The notes: generated by a model not told the origin, from the sequence alone. A DNA stretch of 35,177 bases from Sulfurimonas sp. (GCF_019429335.1 NZ_JAHYJB010000015.1:1-35177), one strand, 5' to 3'. Positions 8,866-16,716 are shown, counted from the stretch's first letter. Made by a program: numbers and translations.

Positions 8866-8901
8866 ATAGATATCATCAAGCTTGAGTGGGATGATATCTA
8901 T
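8866..8901. terminator. 12-bp perfect hairpin between ftsZ and the convergent fnr-type gene
   Basis: ATAGATATCATC (8866-8877) and its exact complement (8890-8901) flank a 12-base loop. The loop edge holds a competing 10-bp palindrome, TCAAGCTTGA (8876-8885). No long T-run follows on either strand, so it is a weak intrinsic terminator or a 3'-end stabilising hairpin shared by two converging genes. The rest of 8902-8990 shows only a small CCATT-CT-AATGG palindrome. Confidence 0.45.
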
Positions 8902-8990
8902 TAACACTCCATTAACAAAAAATTAACATCTAATTCATACAAACCAAACTCATAGACTCCATTCTAATGGACACATTTTATATTATTGAC

Positions 8991-9620
8991 TTAAAAATAT
9001 TGGGCAAGCGCATCTCTGTCTATATACTTTTTTTTGATATTTATTATTTCACCGTCTTTGAAGAATTTTAAAATTCTAGATAGTGTCTCAGGAGAAACGC
9101 CGAGAATTTCCGCGATTTCTATATTTTTAGTCTCAAAGAAATCGTCCGTATGGTTGTAGATATATTTTGCAACCCTCTCTTTTGAGTCTAAAACAAGATT
9201 TGTTGATATTAGATTTTCAAGATTTTTAATCTTTTTCACCAAAGATGTATGAATGTTAAAGGCTAGATTCGGATTTGAGAAAATAACATCTTTTAGTTTT
9301 TCAAAATCAATCTTTAAAACCTCTACATCACTGTAGGCTTTAGCAGTTGCCGGATATGGCATACCCTCAAAATTTGCGACTTCTCCGATAAGTTCGTTAT
9401 CGTGGAAATATTTTAAAACCACCTCTTTATGACTAGATGACGTCTTGTAGAGCTTTATAATGCCTTTAACCAAGAGATAGAGATATTTTGGTGCATCACC
9501 CTCATAAAATACTATACTCTCTTTTGATATTTTATGCTCAGTTGTAAAATGTTCTATCTTTTTTATCGTATCTTCATCAACATTTTGAAAAAGAACTATA
9601 TTTTTTAAGTGTATTCTCAT
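8991..9620 (-). CDS. Crp/Fnr-family regulator, cysteine-free, FNR-type recognition helix
   Basis: A 209-aa transcription factor with an N-terminal cyclic-nucleotide-type sensor barrel (about 10-120, with G-D-A-P-K-Y-L-Y-L-L-V-K-G), a long dimer helix and a C-terminal winged helix. The recognition helix reads S-P-E-T-L-S-R-I-L, with Glu178, Ser181 and Arg182. This E-x-x-S-R set is what E. coli FNR uses to read TTGAT half sites. There is no cysteine in the protein, so it cannot hold the Fe-S cluster of true FNR. This is typical of Dnr/Nnr-type regulators that respond to nitric oxide through heme, but the ligand here is unknown. It is the last gene of the NosL/ABC block, 50 nt behind the membrane protein, and a perfect TTGAT-N4-ATCAA box precedes that block. 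Confidence 0.9.
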   Translation of the reverse strand: MRIHLKNIVLFQNVDEDTIKKIEHFTTEHKISKESIVFYEGDAPKYLYLLVKGIIKLYKTSSSHKEVVLKYFHDNELIGEVANFEGMPYPATAKAYSDVEVLKIDFEKLKDVIFSNPNLAFNIHTSLVKKIKNLENLISTNLVLDSKERVAKYIYNHTDDFFETKNIEIAEILGVSPETLSRILKFFKDGEIINIKKKYIDRDALAQYF

Positions 9621-9670
9621 GGCTGTTTTTAATACCTCGTCATTAAGTTAAATTTTACCGACTATGCTCT

Positions 9671-10618
9671 CTAGAGCCAAACACCGTTTTTCATATAGTA
9701 TATTACCACAAACAGTGTCACTAATATAGCATAGAATGAATTTATCAGAAGTGAAATCTTGTAGTTTATATCAGACCCATTTACAAAGCCTACAACAAAA
9801 CCATAAAATGTCCCCGTAAAAAGCATACCATATATCAGATAGCCCACATAGTAGTAATCCGCCTGCAAGAAGCAAAAAGGGCAGTGGTGTGATGGAAGCT
9901 CATATATATATGTTCCAAAAAAGAGTATAAGAGCGACTATCGCAACAACAACAAAAGAGATGTTTGAAAGAGCAAAAAGATATCTGTTTTTTAGATAATA
10001 GAACAATGCAATCAAGAGATAATTTCCGTAAAAAAGAGCCAAAAGCGAAGTTGTTGTTATGGAAAAAATAGCAGAAATGGCAGAGTTTGCAGAGCTTGAG
10101 TAGATACTCCCGCAGCAGCTTACCATCTTGTCTATCTCTATATTTGCAAACATAAAGCCCTCTAAAACGACCTCGGTTATAAAGAGAAAAAAAGTGACGA
10201 TAAATAGCCCAAACTTCAGCTTTGTGTAGGGCTGATTTTTATCTTTCATATCTTCTGCGTGAAGTTTTAGCCAAGAGGCAAAAAGATAGAGATTTATGAT
10301 TTTTAAAATTATGAGATATGTTCCGTACTCAGTTGCATCAACAACGCCTGCCACACACATTGCACCTGTTAGAACATTTGAAATCTTATCAAGCGTAAAT
10401 ATAAAAAACAAAAAGAGCGGAATTTTTACCACAAAGATATATTTTATAATAGTTGCCGCCAAAACACTCTGTTTCTCAAGCTGATACTGGGCGTTTGAGG
10501 TGGAGTTTATATCCCACTTTAGGTAAATTTTAACGCTTAATACAAAAGCGATAATTGCAAAAATAGTAAATATTATATTTAAGATTAATATGGCTAAAAC
10601 TTCTGGAGTCAAAATCAT
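9671..10618 (-). CDS. Polytopic membrane protein with cysteine pairs (NosL/ABC block)
   Basis: A 315-aa integral membrane protein with about eight hydrophobic segments. I do not recognise a named family. Notable are G-A-M-C (about residue 87), a vicinal C-C in V-S-C-C-G-S (about 168-169) and H-H-C-P-F-C near residue 247. H-H-C-P-F-C just outside a membrane segment could be a thiol redox or metal site, loosely recalling VKOR/DsbB-type proteins; this is inference. It begins directly at the end of the ABC ATPase gene, so it is part of the same transcript. The start at 10618 is ATG. Confidence 0.8.
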   Translation of the reverse strand: MILTPEVLAILILNIIFTIFAIIAFVLSVKIYLKWDINSTSNAQYQLEKQSVLAATIIKYIFVVKIPLFLFFIFTLDKISNVLTGAMCVAGVVDATEYGTYLIILKIINLYLFASWLKLHAEDMKDKNQPYTKLKFGLFIVTFFLFITEVVLEGFMFANIEIDKMVSCCGSIYSSSANSAISAIFSITTTSLLALFYGNYLLIALFYYLKNRYLFALSNISFVVVAIVALILFFGTYIYELPSHHCPFCFLQADYYYVGYLIYGMLFTGTFYGFVVGFVNGSDINYKISLLINSFYAILVTLFVVIYYMKNGVWL

Positions 10619-11287
10619 CTAAAGCAAAACTCCATGATTTATCTCCAACACTCTGTCAACGATATCAAGGTCAAAAAAGAGAGGGTCATGCGTTGCTACT
10701 ATTATGGTTTTGCCATCACGCTTCAACTCTCTTAACATCTCTATAAAATGCAAAGAGAGCTTCTCATCAAGGTTGGCGGTAGGCTCATCGGCAAGAATGA
10801 TTTTAGGGTTGTTTATATTTGCCCTTGCTATGGCAACTCTCTGCTGCTCTCCGCCTGAGAGATTTTTTACAAGCCCGTAAGCTCTGTGCACTATATGAAA
10901 CTTCTCTAAAACGCTCTCAAGTTTAGCCTCTACCTCTTTTACATGCAGATTTAGTGGCACTAACGGCAAAATGATATTTTCGCTCACACTTAGTGATGGA
11001 ATAAGGTTATATTTTTGAAATATAATGCCTATGTTGTCACGTCTGTAAGCCGATGCAAAACTATCAACAAGTTTTGATACCCTCAGCCCATCTACGACAA
11101 CCTCTCCGCTCGTTGGCTTTGCAAGAGAGGCAATGAGTGAGAGGATAGTGCTCTTTCCGCTTCCGCTTGCTCCCCTTAAAACAATAACTTCTCCATCTTT
11201 AACGGTTAGATTTATATTTTTGAGTGCAGTTACGCTGTTCTCTTTGCTCTCCTCATATATCTTTGTAATATTTTTTAGCTCAATCAT
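10619..11287 (-). CDS. ABC transporter ATP-binding protein, LolD/MacB type
   Basis: A complete 222-aa ATPase of the LolD/MacB/FtsE group. Walker A is G-A-S-G-S-G-K-S-T at residues 39-47, the signature is L-S-G-G-E-Q-Q at about 143-149, and Walker B is I-I-L-A-D-E-P-T near 164, followed by the switch His in A-T-H-D. This group drives type VII 'mechanotransmission' transporters, which move lipoproteins or act on periplasmic partners rather than importing solutes. The start overlaps the permease stop by 4 nt, so they form one unit. The substrate is not readable from sequence. Confidence 0.92.
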   Translation of the reverse strand: MIELKNITKIYEESKENSVTALKNINLTVKDGEVIVLRGASGSGKSTILSLIASLAKPTSGEVVVDGLRVSKLVDSFASAYRRDNIGIIFQKYNLIPSLSVSENIILPLVPLNLHVKEVEAKLESVLEKFHIVHRAYGLVKNLSGGEQQRVAIARANINNPKIILADEPTANLDEKLSLHFIEMLRELKRDGKTIIVATHDPLFFDLDIVDRVLEINHGVLL

Positions 11288-12462
11288 CTCATAACCTCAT
11301 CAGCATCCAAGGTAGCGCCTCTGTAAGATGGAATTATTGTAGCTGCTATGTAGATAGGCACGCTTAAAAAAAAGATGAGAAAGAGTGTTTGAATATCAAA
11401 GACAAAAGGGAGTGCAAACGATGTTTTTAACTGAGAATAGCCGGTAAATATATTTTGAAGAAGCGGGGCTTTTAAAATATAAACAAAAAATAGAGCCAAA
11501 ACAACTCCTGACATGTAAGAGAAAAACGAGATTATAAAACTCTCATAAAATTTCTCTTTTAAAACATCACCCACACTCCAGCCGATAGCTTTAAGAATTC
11601 CGATTTCCCTTCTCTCTTCGCTGCTTAGCCCGCTTAATTTGTCATATATAATTATAAAAAAAGTAAAAAGCGAGACGACAAAGAGTGCTAAGAAAATCCC
11701 GCTCTTATAGTCAAATATATTTTGATAGCTGATTTTTATATCATCTTTTGTAATCACCCTCACATCTGGGTATAAAAGCTTGATTTTTGAAGCAACAGTG
11801 GCTATCTCATCCTCGTTTGCAACTTTTACGACTATATCGGTAGCCATATTTTTTGACATGTTAAAAATCTCTCTCGCATCATCTTTGCTCATAACAATAA
11901 CATCGTTTGACTCAAGCTCACTCTGGGTATCGAAAACTCCGCCGATATCGACTCTCTTTAGAGTTCCGTCATGTTTTATAAAGTTAAAGTACTCTTTGTA
12001 GTAATTTTTATCCATAACACTTTCGACACCCTCGCCAAGCATCATTGTCGGCTTTGAGAAATCAAGCTCTTTTGCAGCGGATGCAAAGCTCTTTTTGTAC
12101 TGCTCTTCAAACTCATCTATGCCGACAAGAGTAAAGTTTACGCCTGCATTTTCAAAGTAGTAGTATCCCCAAACTCTCTCAGTTGCACTGCTGACACCTG
12201 TTATCTCTAAAATCTCATCAACTGAACTTGTCTCTATATCATAGTGGCGGCCGCCTCCGAGCTTTTGAACTATAATCTCAGGCAGTGCGTCAACCGTACT
12301 TTGTAGCTCATGCTTTATGGAGTTAGAGATAAAAAAAACAGATGTCAGCAAAAATATAAGAGTGCTTAAAACAAGAACAACAAAAAGTGTCTTAAATTTT
12401 TGTCTAAATAGGGAGTTTACGGCATGTTCAAAAAGATACATGTTAATTTTAGCGCGCATCAA
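11284..12462 (-). CDS. ABC transporter permease, FtsX/MacB/LolE type
   Basis: A 392-aa permease with the type VII layout: a first membrane helix at about 27-49, a large extracytoplasmic domain (about 50-255, MacB-PCD like), then three more helices near 262-284, 310-335 and 355-380. The cytoplasmic coupling segment R-R-E-I-G-I-L-K-A-I-G-W is the classic FtsX-family motif. It pairs with the ATPase directly downstream. Its gene overlaps the 103-aa gene upstream by 14 nt. Companions (NosL repeats, a redox-like membrane protein, an Fnr-type regulator) suggest a role in assembling or protecting a copper or heme enzyme; this is inference. Confidence 0.9.
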   Translation of the reverse strand: MMRAKINMYLFEHAVNSLFRQKFKTLFVVLVLSTLIFLLTSVFFISNSIKHELQSTVDALPEIIVQKLGGGRHYDIETSSVDEILEITGVSSATERVWGYYYFENAGVNFTLVGIDEFEEQYKKSFASAAKELDFSKPTMMLGEGVESVMDKNYYKEYFNFIKHDGTLKRVDIGGVFDTQSELESNDVIVMSKDDAREIFNMSKNMATDIVVKVANEDEIATVASKIKLLYPDVRVITKDDIKISYQNIFDYKSGIFLALFVVSLFTFFIIIYDKLSGLSSEERREIGILKAIGWSVGDVLKEKFYESFIISFFSYMSGVVLALFFVYILKAPLLQNIFTGYSQLKTSFALPFVFDIQTLFLIFFLSVPIYIAATIIPSYRGATLDADEVMR

Positions 12463-12760
12463 AACTCTTTTTATTTATGATGCCTGAGTGCGAATAGACG
12501 TAGGTAGAGGGAAAATACTCTCTTAGGCTTCCGTCATCCTTATATATGGAAAAAAGGTCACTCACGCTTCTGTGTCTAACATAAGTTGCTTCGGTAGAGA
12601 TTGCCAAATCGCTAAGCCCGACAAGCGAAACAAAACCCCTTTTTGATTCTAACATGTCAGAATCCATGCTCTTTGCCATCTGCAGATATACAACCTCCAG
12701 ACAAAAAGCTCCTACAAGAGCCAAAAATGTAAAAAAAAGAGGCCTGCTTCTTCTACTCAT
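12449..12760 (-). CDS. Small membrane-anchored protein (NosL/ABC block)
   Basis: A 103-aa protein with a basic start (M-S-R-R-S-R-P), one hydrophobic helix at about residues 8-28 and a polar tail that should face the periplasm. It has one Cys, inside the helix. I know no family. It overlaps the NosL-like gene by 8 nt and the permease gene by 14 nt, so its translation is locked to both. That argues for a subunit or adaptor of the same machine. The ATG follows AGAAGAG-like purines within the upstream coding sequence. Confidence 0.72.
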   Translation of the reverse strand: MSRRSRPLFFTFLALVGAFCLEVVYLQMAKSMDSDMLESKRGFVSLVGLSDLAISTEATYVRHRSVSDLFSIYKDDGSLREYFPSTYVYSHSGIINKKSFDAR

Positions 12761-13844
12761 CTAGCTTATAAACCTCTTTTTCTTCTATATCTTCAAACTT
12801 TACTATCTTACGAGCCTTATGGTCCATATAAAAAGTTTTCGCCTCGCTCTCATTTATAAAAGGGATAAGCTCATCTCCCATCGGTCCATAAACATCACTT
12901 CCTATGACATAGTAAGCATTTCTTGCATCTATTGCCTTTTGCGAGTAGTAGTCGGTTACAAGCATCTTAGATATCCCCTCTTTATGCTCAAAATAGTACT
13001 TCATCATATCTTTTACGCCATCAAACGAAAAGTGAGTATCCTGATAAAATATCTGCGCCGCCCATTTTGGATACTTATATACAAACATTCCGCAGATGGG
13101 GCACTTTTCATCTTTGCTTATAGTGATAACATCGCCTATCTTTTTTAAATCACCAAATCTCTTAACTTCCCAAAGATATAAGGAGAGAGACTGAAGCTCA
13201 CCCTCTTTTAGCTCGCCGCAAAAGTTCTTCTCTTTTATGGCAGCTTTTAGCTCATTGATTTGCAGATACGCATTTATATCTATCTCTTTTTTGCATCTTT
13301 TGTCAAATATCTTCTCACCCATCGGATAGACTTGCTTTGTTTTTTTTGCTTGAACAGACTCAATGTCAGAGCCAAGAGACTCCTGCGCCATCACAAGAGC
13401 GGTTTTAAAGTCGACAATCTCTCCGCCGTTTTCAATGCTAAAATCCTCTGCCGACTCTTTTGAAGCAAACGCAAGCTTGCTTATTTTTGACATTGTTCCT
13501 TTTATATCGGAGCCGACAACGTAAAGGGCGCTCTTTGCAGGTATGAGTTTTTGAGTAGCGGCGTCAACGACTTTCACATCCTCTCTCTTTATATCATACT
13601 CCTGCATATCAACCGCCAAGCATCTTATAGAGCAGTATTGTCTCTCATGAGCGTTATTGATTTTTGAGGTGTGAGAAGTTTTATAGTAGACCTCTATGCT
13701 CATGCCGCATACTGGACACCACTCTTTTTGCAGACCCTTTTGAACCAGCTGAGGTTTGATTGTTGCCGATTTTGTAAAACTGTTTGCGCCCAAATTTAAG
13801 GTTCCAAACAAAAGAGAAAAAGAAATAATAATTTTTATAAACAT
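12753..13844 (-). CDS. Tandem NosL-domain periplasmic protein
   Basis: A 363-aa secreted protein with an N-terminal signal peptide (about residues 1-20) and no lipobox, unlike classical NosL. It carries two NosL-type metal-site motifs: W-C-P-V-C-G-M at Cys43/Cys46/Met48, and K-C-P-I-C-G-M at Cys248/Cys251. Each is followed by a matching block (Y-V-V-G-S-D-I-K-G-T-M and Y-V-I-G-S-D-V-Y-G-P-M), so the domain is duplicated. Between them, a region of about 60 residues (G-E-K-I-F-D-K-R-C ... L-S-L-Y-L-W-E-V-K-R) looks like a cytochrome c-type fold without C-x-x-C-H. NosL binds Cu(I) for nitrous oxide reductase, but no nosZ is in the window. It is first in its operon, with AAGGG before the ATG and a long leader. 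Confidence 0.85.
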   Translation of the reverse strand: MFIKIIISFSLLFGTLNLGANSFTKSATIKPQLVQKGLQKEWCPVCGMSIEVYYKTSHTSKINNAHERQYCSIRCLAVDMQEYDIKREDVKVVDAATQKLIPAKSALYVVGSDIKGTMSKISKLAFASKESAEDFSIENGGEIVDFKTALVMAQESLGSDIESVQAKKTKQVYPMGEKIFDKRCKKEIDINAYLQINELKAAIKEKNFCGELKEGELQSLSLYLWEVKRFGDLKKIGDVITISKDEKCPICGMFVYKYPKWAAQIFYQDTHFSFDGVKDMMKYYFEHKEGISKMLVTDYYSQKAIDARNAYYVIGSDVYGPMGDELIPFINESEAKTFYMDHKARKIVKFEDIEEKEVYKLDE

Positions 13845-13942
13845 AAGAGCCCTTGGATAATAATTTTTATTATTTTATCCTAAAGTGTTTGCATGAATGA
13901 TTAATCGCTGAATTTGATGTTTTACTCTGTTTGCACAAAATA

Positions 13943-13974
13943 GTTTGACCTAGGTACCCATCCTAGTCAAACTA
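13943..13974 (-). repeat. Long hairpin in the leader of the NosL/ABC operon
   Basis: AGTTTGACCTAGG (13943-13955) pairs with CCTAGTCAAACT (13963-13974), leaving one bulged base and a 7-base loop. No T-run follows on either strand, so it is not an ordinary terminator. It lies about 100 nt before the NosL-like ATG, inside the predicted transcript, and may be an RNA control element or an operator. The other leader bases (13845-13942 and 13975-14040) show nothing else that I can name. Confidence 0.45.
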
Positions 13975-14047
13975 ATGTCAACCCACTTTCTATTACCCTC
14001 TTTAATACACTTTTTACACTAACCCCCAAAAAGTTGTATTAGCCAAA

Positions 14048-14089
14048 ATCATAGTACATTTAGCAACTCTCACTCTTGATTAATATCAA
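14048..14089 (-). promoter_or_regulatory. Class II FNR-type promoter of the NosL/ABC operon
   Basis: A perfect FNR box, TTGATTAATATCAA, lies at 14076-14089. On the minus strand a TATGAT -10 box (5 of 6 matches) lies at 14053 to 14048, giving +1 at about 14041. The box centre (14082.5) is then exactly at -41.5, the standard site for class II activation by FNR/CRP proteins. The leader would be about 197 nt. The operon's own last gene encodes a regulator with the matching recognition helix. Confidence 0.72.
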
Positions 14090-14122
14090 GCAGTGAAAGA
14101 AGAAATCTTATAAAGAGTCTCC

Positions 14123-14602
14123 CTAGCGAAGTTTTAGAAGCATCAGTCTTCTTATAAAAAGAATAAGAAGAGCCGTTGCAAGAATTTTAAAATCAAGTTC
14201 GCTTGCGAAGTGTATATTTCTAAACGTATCACTCTGTGTTGCTTCTTCGCCCAATCTCTGCATGGATATTATTTTTGGCGAATATACGGCGCTAAACATC
14301 AAAGCTGAAAACAGCGCAGTTGCGGAACTGCCGAATATTATCGCGTCTCTTTGTCCATTTTTATACATAACCATCTCATACACGGCAATAAAAAAAGCCA
14401 AAAAGTATATCCAGTAGCTGAAGCGGTGAAATATCTCACCCATTACTATACCTGCATTGAAGCTATCAAGAGCAGCACTGTTTAAAAGAGTTTCGGTATG
14501 AAAAATTACAGGAGCGGCAATCGCACCTAGAACAACAACGGCACCAAGCGTAGCGGCTAACGTGACAAGATAGGCAAAATCTATAAAAATATTTCTTTTC
14601 AA
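14123..14602 (-). CDS. DUF4149/TMEM205-like membrane protein
   Basis: A 159-aa integral membrane protein with four hydrophobic segments (about 7-30, 58-78, 85-108, 138-155). The A-P-V-I-F pattern after the first helix and R-F-S-Y-W near the second fit the DUF4149 family, whose role is unknown. It is the last gene of an M48 protease-prmC-DUF4149 operon, starting 3 nt after the prmC stop. No cysteine or clear catalytic site is seen. Confidence 0.75.
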   Translation of the reverse strand: MKRNIFIDFAYLVTLAATLGAVVVLGAIAAPVIFHTETLLNSAALDSFNAGIVMGEIFHRFSYWIYFLAFFIAVYEMVMYKNGQRDAIIFGSSATALFSALMFSAVYSPKIISMQRLGEEATQSDTFRNIHFASELDFKILATALLILFIRRLMLLKLR

Positions 14603-14605
14603 AAA

Positions 14606-15436
14606 TTACAACCCTAGTGTAAAGCCCCTGTTAAAACCGCTAAAGTCCTTATAGAACTCTAACTTTTTTAGTTGCTTCTTGTTTAAATAGTTTCGTATTC
14701 TATCTTGTTGGTCATAACCTATCTCACAACTAAAAAAGTTAATATTTCTGATTAAGACTTCATCAAGAAGCTCTTTGATTATCTCGTCGCCCACCTCCCC
14801 GCCAAAGAGTGCATTTTGAGGTTCGTAAGAGAGATTTGACTCAAGTTTAAAGTCATTTGCAATGTATGGAGGATTTGAAACTAGATAATCTACATGTTCG
14901 CTTACGGGCTCTAAAAGCGAGCCGAGTCTAAGCTCGATTCTATCTTGAAGTGAGAATTTTTCTATATTTATTTTTGCTATATTCAAAGCGGCTTCTGAGA
15001 TGTCAACCGCTATTATCTTTGCGTTTGGAAATGTTTTTGCAAGCATTATGGAGATAATACCGCTCCCCACTCCTACCTCTGCAAAAGTTAAATTTCTATT
15101 TTTATCCTCTACATTTTTGATAACTTCATCAATTAATAGTTCAGTCTCAGGGCGCGGAATAAGCGCACCCTCTGAAATGAAGAACTCCTCGCTGTAAAAA
15201 CTTACCTTCTTGGTTATATACTCAAGCGGCTCATTTTTTGCCCTGCGCGCTGCCCACTCAAAAAGCTTTTCGTAATTATCTACATGTAGGTTTTGATTTG
15301 TCAAAAGCCAAAGCTCATCCACGCCCAAATGGTGCATTAAAAGTAGCTGAGCCTCTCTTGGCGCCCTCTCTATGTGAGGATTCAGCGCCAAAGTTATCTC
15401 TTTTAAAATATCTTTTACTAGATATCCGCTTGACAT
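14606..15436 (-). CDS. prmC: Peptide chain release factor N5-glutamine methyltransferase
   Basis: PrmC (HemK) methylates the glutamine of the GGQ motif in release factors RF1 and RF2, which speeds peptide release. The 276-aa protein has the small helical N-terminal domain, the L-I-P-R-P-E-T-E-L hinge at about residues 92-100, the S-adenosylmethionine loop E-V-G-V-G-S-G-I (about 120-127) and the catalytic N-P-P-Y at 188-191. The start ATG lies 19 nt inside the M48 protease gene, so the two are coupled. prfA is not in the window. Confidence 0.95.
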   Translation of the reverse strand: MSSGYLVKDILKEITLALNPHIERAPREAQLLLMHHLGVDELWLLTNQNLHVDNYEKLFEWAARRAKNEPLEYITKKVSFYSEEFFISEGALIPRPETELLIDEVIKNVEDKNRNLTFAEVGVGSGIISIMLAKTFPNAKIIAVDISEAALNIAKINIEKFSLQDRIELRLGSLLEPVSEHVDYLVSNPPYIANDFKLESNLSYEPQNALFGGEVGDEIIKELLDEVLIRNINFFSCEIGYDQQDRIRNYLNKKQLKKLEFYKDFSGFNRGFTLGL

Positions 15437-16674
15437 GCAGCTCCCAAAGCACTTTTATCGATATCGCCTACATCAACGCCAAGCTCTTTTAATCTCTCTA
15501 AAACAGGAGGATGAGTGTAATGAAAAAAGATATAGAGCGGATGTGAGAGCGGAAAACTTCTGTTCTCATTTACCAGTTTTTTAAGAGCGTTTGCAAGCTC
15601 TATCGCTCCGCCAGAGCCGCCGAGCTCACTTCCCGTTCTGTCCGCCGCATATTCGTTTTGTCTGCTCACTATTCCCATAATAGGCATCATCAAAAAGCCG
15701 AGTACCGGCATAAAAAGAAGCAGCAAAATCATAACAAAATACGGCGAGTTTGTAACTCCAAGTTCGTCGTATATAGAGCTAGGCAGATTTCCAAAGACGG
15801 CAAACATCGCAAAAAGCATTCCGCCCACCATCGCTATATTTTTATATATGTCGCCGTGTGCAAAGTGTCCAAGTTCGTGTCCCAAAACAGCTAAAAGCTC
15901 TTTTGCAGTAAGTTTTTCTATCAAAGTGTCAAAAAGAACAACTCTCTTAGCTTTACCAAAACCGCCGAAATATGCGTTTAGTCTTGCATCTCTTTTGCTC
16001 GCATCGCTAACAAATACGCCTGAGCTTACAAAGCCTGTTCTGTCCATCAAATCTTTTATCTGCGCGTCAAGCTCTTCATTTTGAAGAGGAGTAAGTTTGT
16101 CAAAAAACATCGCCCTAAAAGTCGGATATAGCATGTTGATTAAAATAACCACCGCAAAGATAAACACAAAACTCAAGAGCCACCACATCTCAAAAGTTGA
16201 GATTATCGCATAGATGCCCCAAACGACCAGAGAGCCGAAAATTAGAGTCATCACAAATGAGATGAGCGTATCTTTTATCCACTGCTTCATGGTTGATTTG
16301 TTAAAACCGAACTTCTCGTCCAAAACAAATTTTTCATAGTAGCCAAAAGGCAAAGAGATAATCGAGTTTATAATCAAAAAGCTCATAACGACGGCGATGT
16401 TTAAGAGCGCCTCATTTTCAAAATATATGCTATTTTCTAAAAACTTAACTCCAAAACCTATCCAGAGAATAAAAACAATATAGTCAATAAACATACTCGC
16501 TATACTCATCTTCTCTTTTGCAACGCTGTAATTTCCGGCTTTTATAAAATCATTGCTTGAGAGAAGAACAGCTTTGCCATTTTTTGCCACATTTACATAG
16601 CCTATCTGCATAACGCTCGTATATATAGAGATGAGTATAAAAAGAGTATAAATTCCTATTATTGTCATTAACAT
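15418..16674 (-). CDS. M48 (Ste24/CAAX prenyl protease 1-like) membrane metalloprotease
   Basis: A 418-aa zinc protease of the inner membrane. The zinc motif H-E-L-G-H is at residues 266-270, and the third ligand should be the Glu in N-E-Y-A-A-D-R downstream. Several membrane helices precede it (about 1-20, 60-80, 92-110, 138-160, 165-185), with two more between the zinc motif and the C-terminus. The long multi-helix N-terminus resembles Ste24 rather than the shorter HtpX. In bacteria such enzymes take part in membrane protein quality control; the natural substrate is unknown. It leads the prmC operon. AAGG lies 9 nt before the first ATG, and a second ATG two codons later is also possible. 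Confidence 0.92.
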   Translation of the reverse strand: MLMTIIGIYTLFILISIYTSVMQIGYVNVAKNGKAVLLSSNDFIKAGNYSVAKEKMSIASMFIDYIVFILWIGFGVKFLENSIYFENEALLNIAVVMSFLIINSIISLPFGYYEKFVLDEKFGFNKSTMKQWIKDTLISFVMTLIFGSLVVWGIYAIISTFEMWWLLSFVFIFAVVILINMLYPTFRAMFFDKLTPLQNEELDAQIKDLMDRTGFVSSGVFVSDASKRDARLNAYFGGFGKAKRVVLFDTLIEKLTAKELLAVLGHELGHFAHGDIYKNIAMVGGMLFAMFAVFGNLPSSIYDELGVTNSPYFVMILLLLFMPVLGFLMMPIMGIVSRQNEYAADRTGSELGGSGGAIELANALKKLVNENRSFPLSHPLYIFFHYTHPPVLERLKELGVDVGDIDKSALGAACQADI

Positions 16675-16716
16675 GTAACTGCCTTAATTTTTCGCAATTC
16701 TAACATTTTTTTTTGA

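Noticed and set aside
10619-13844. Standard nos operon (nosDFY with nosL)
   Set aside because: The ABC pair is of the LolD/FtsX type, not NosF/NosY, and no NosD repeats or NosZ are present.
13977-13982. TTGACA on the minus strand as a -35 box for the NosL operon
   Set aside because: No -10 hexamer occurs 16-18 bases downstream, and the TATGAT with the FNR box upstream fits much better.
13845-14122. tRNA or other structured RNA gene in the gap
   Set aside because: No cloverleaf arms or T-loop sequence were found; the single hairpin is explained as part of an operon leader.
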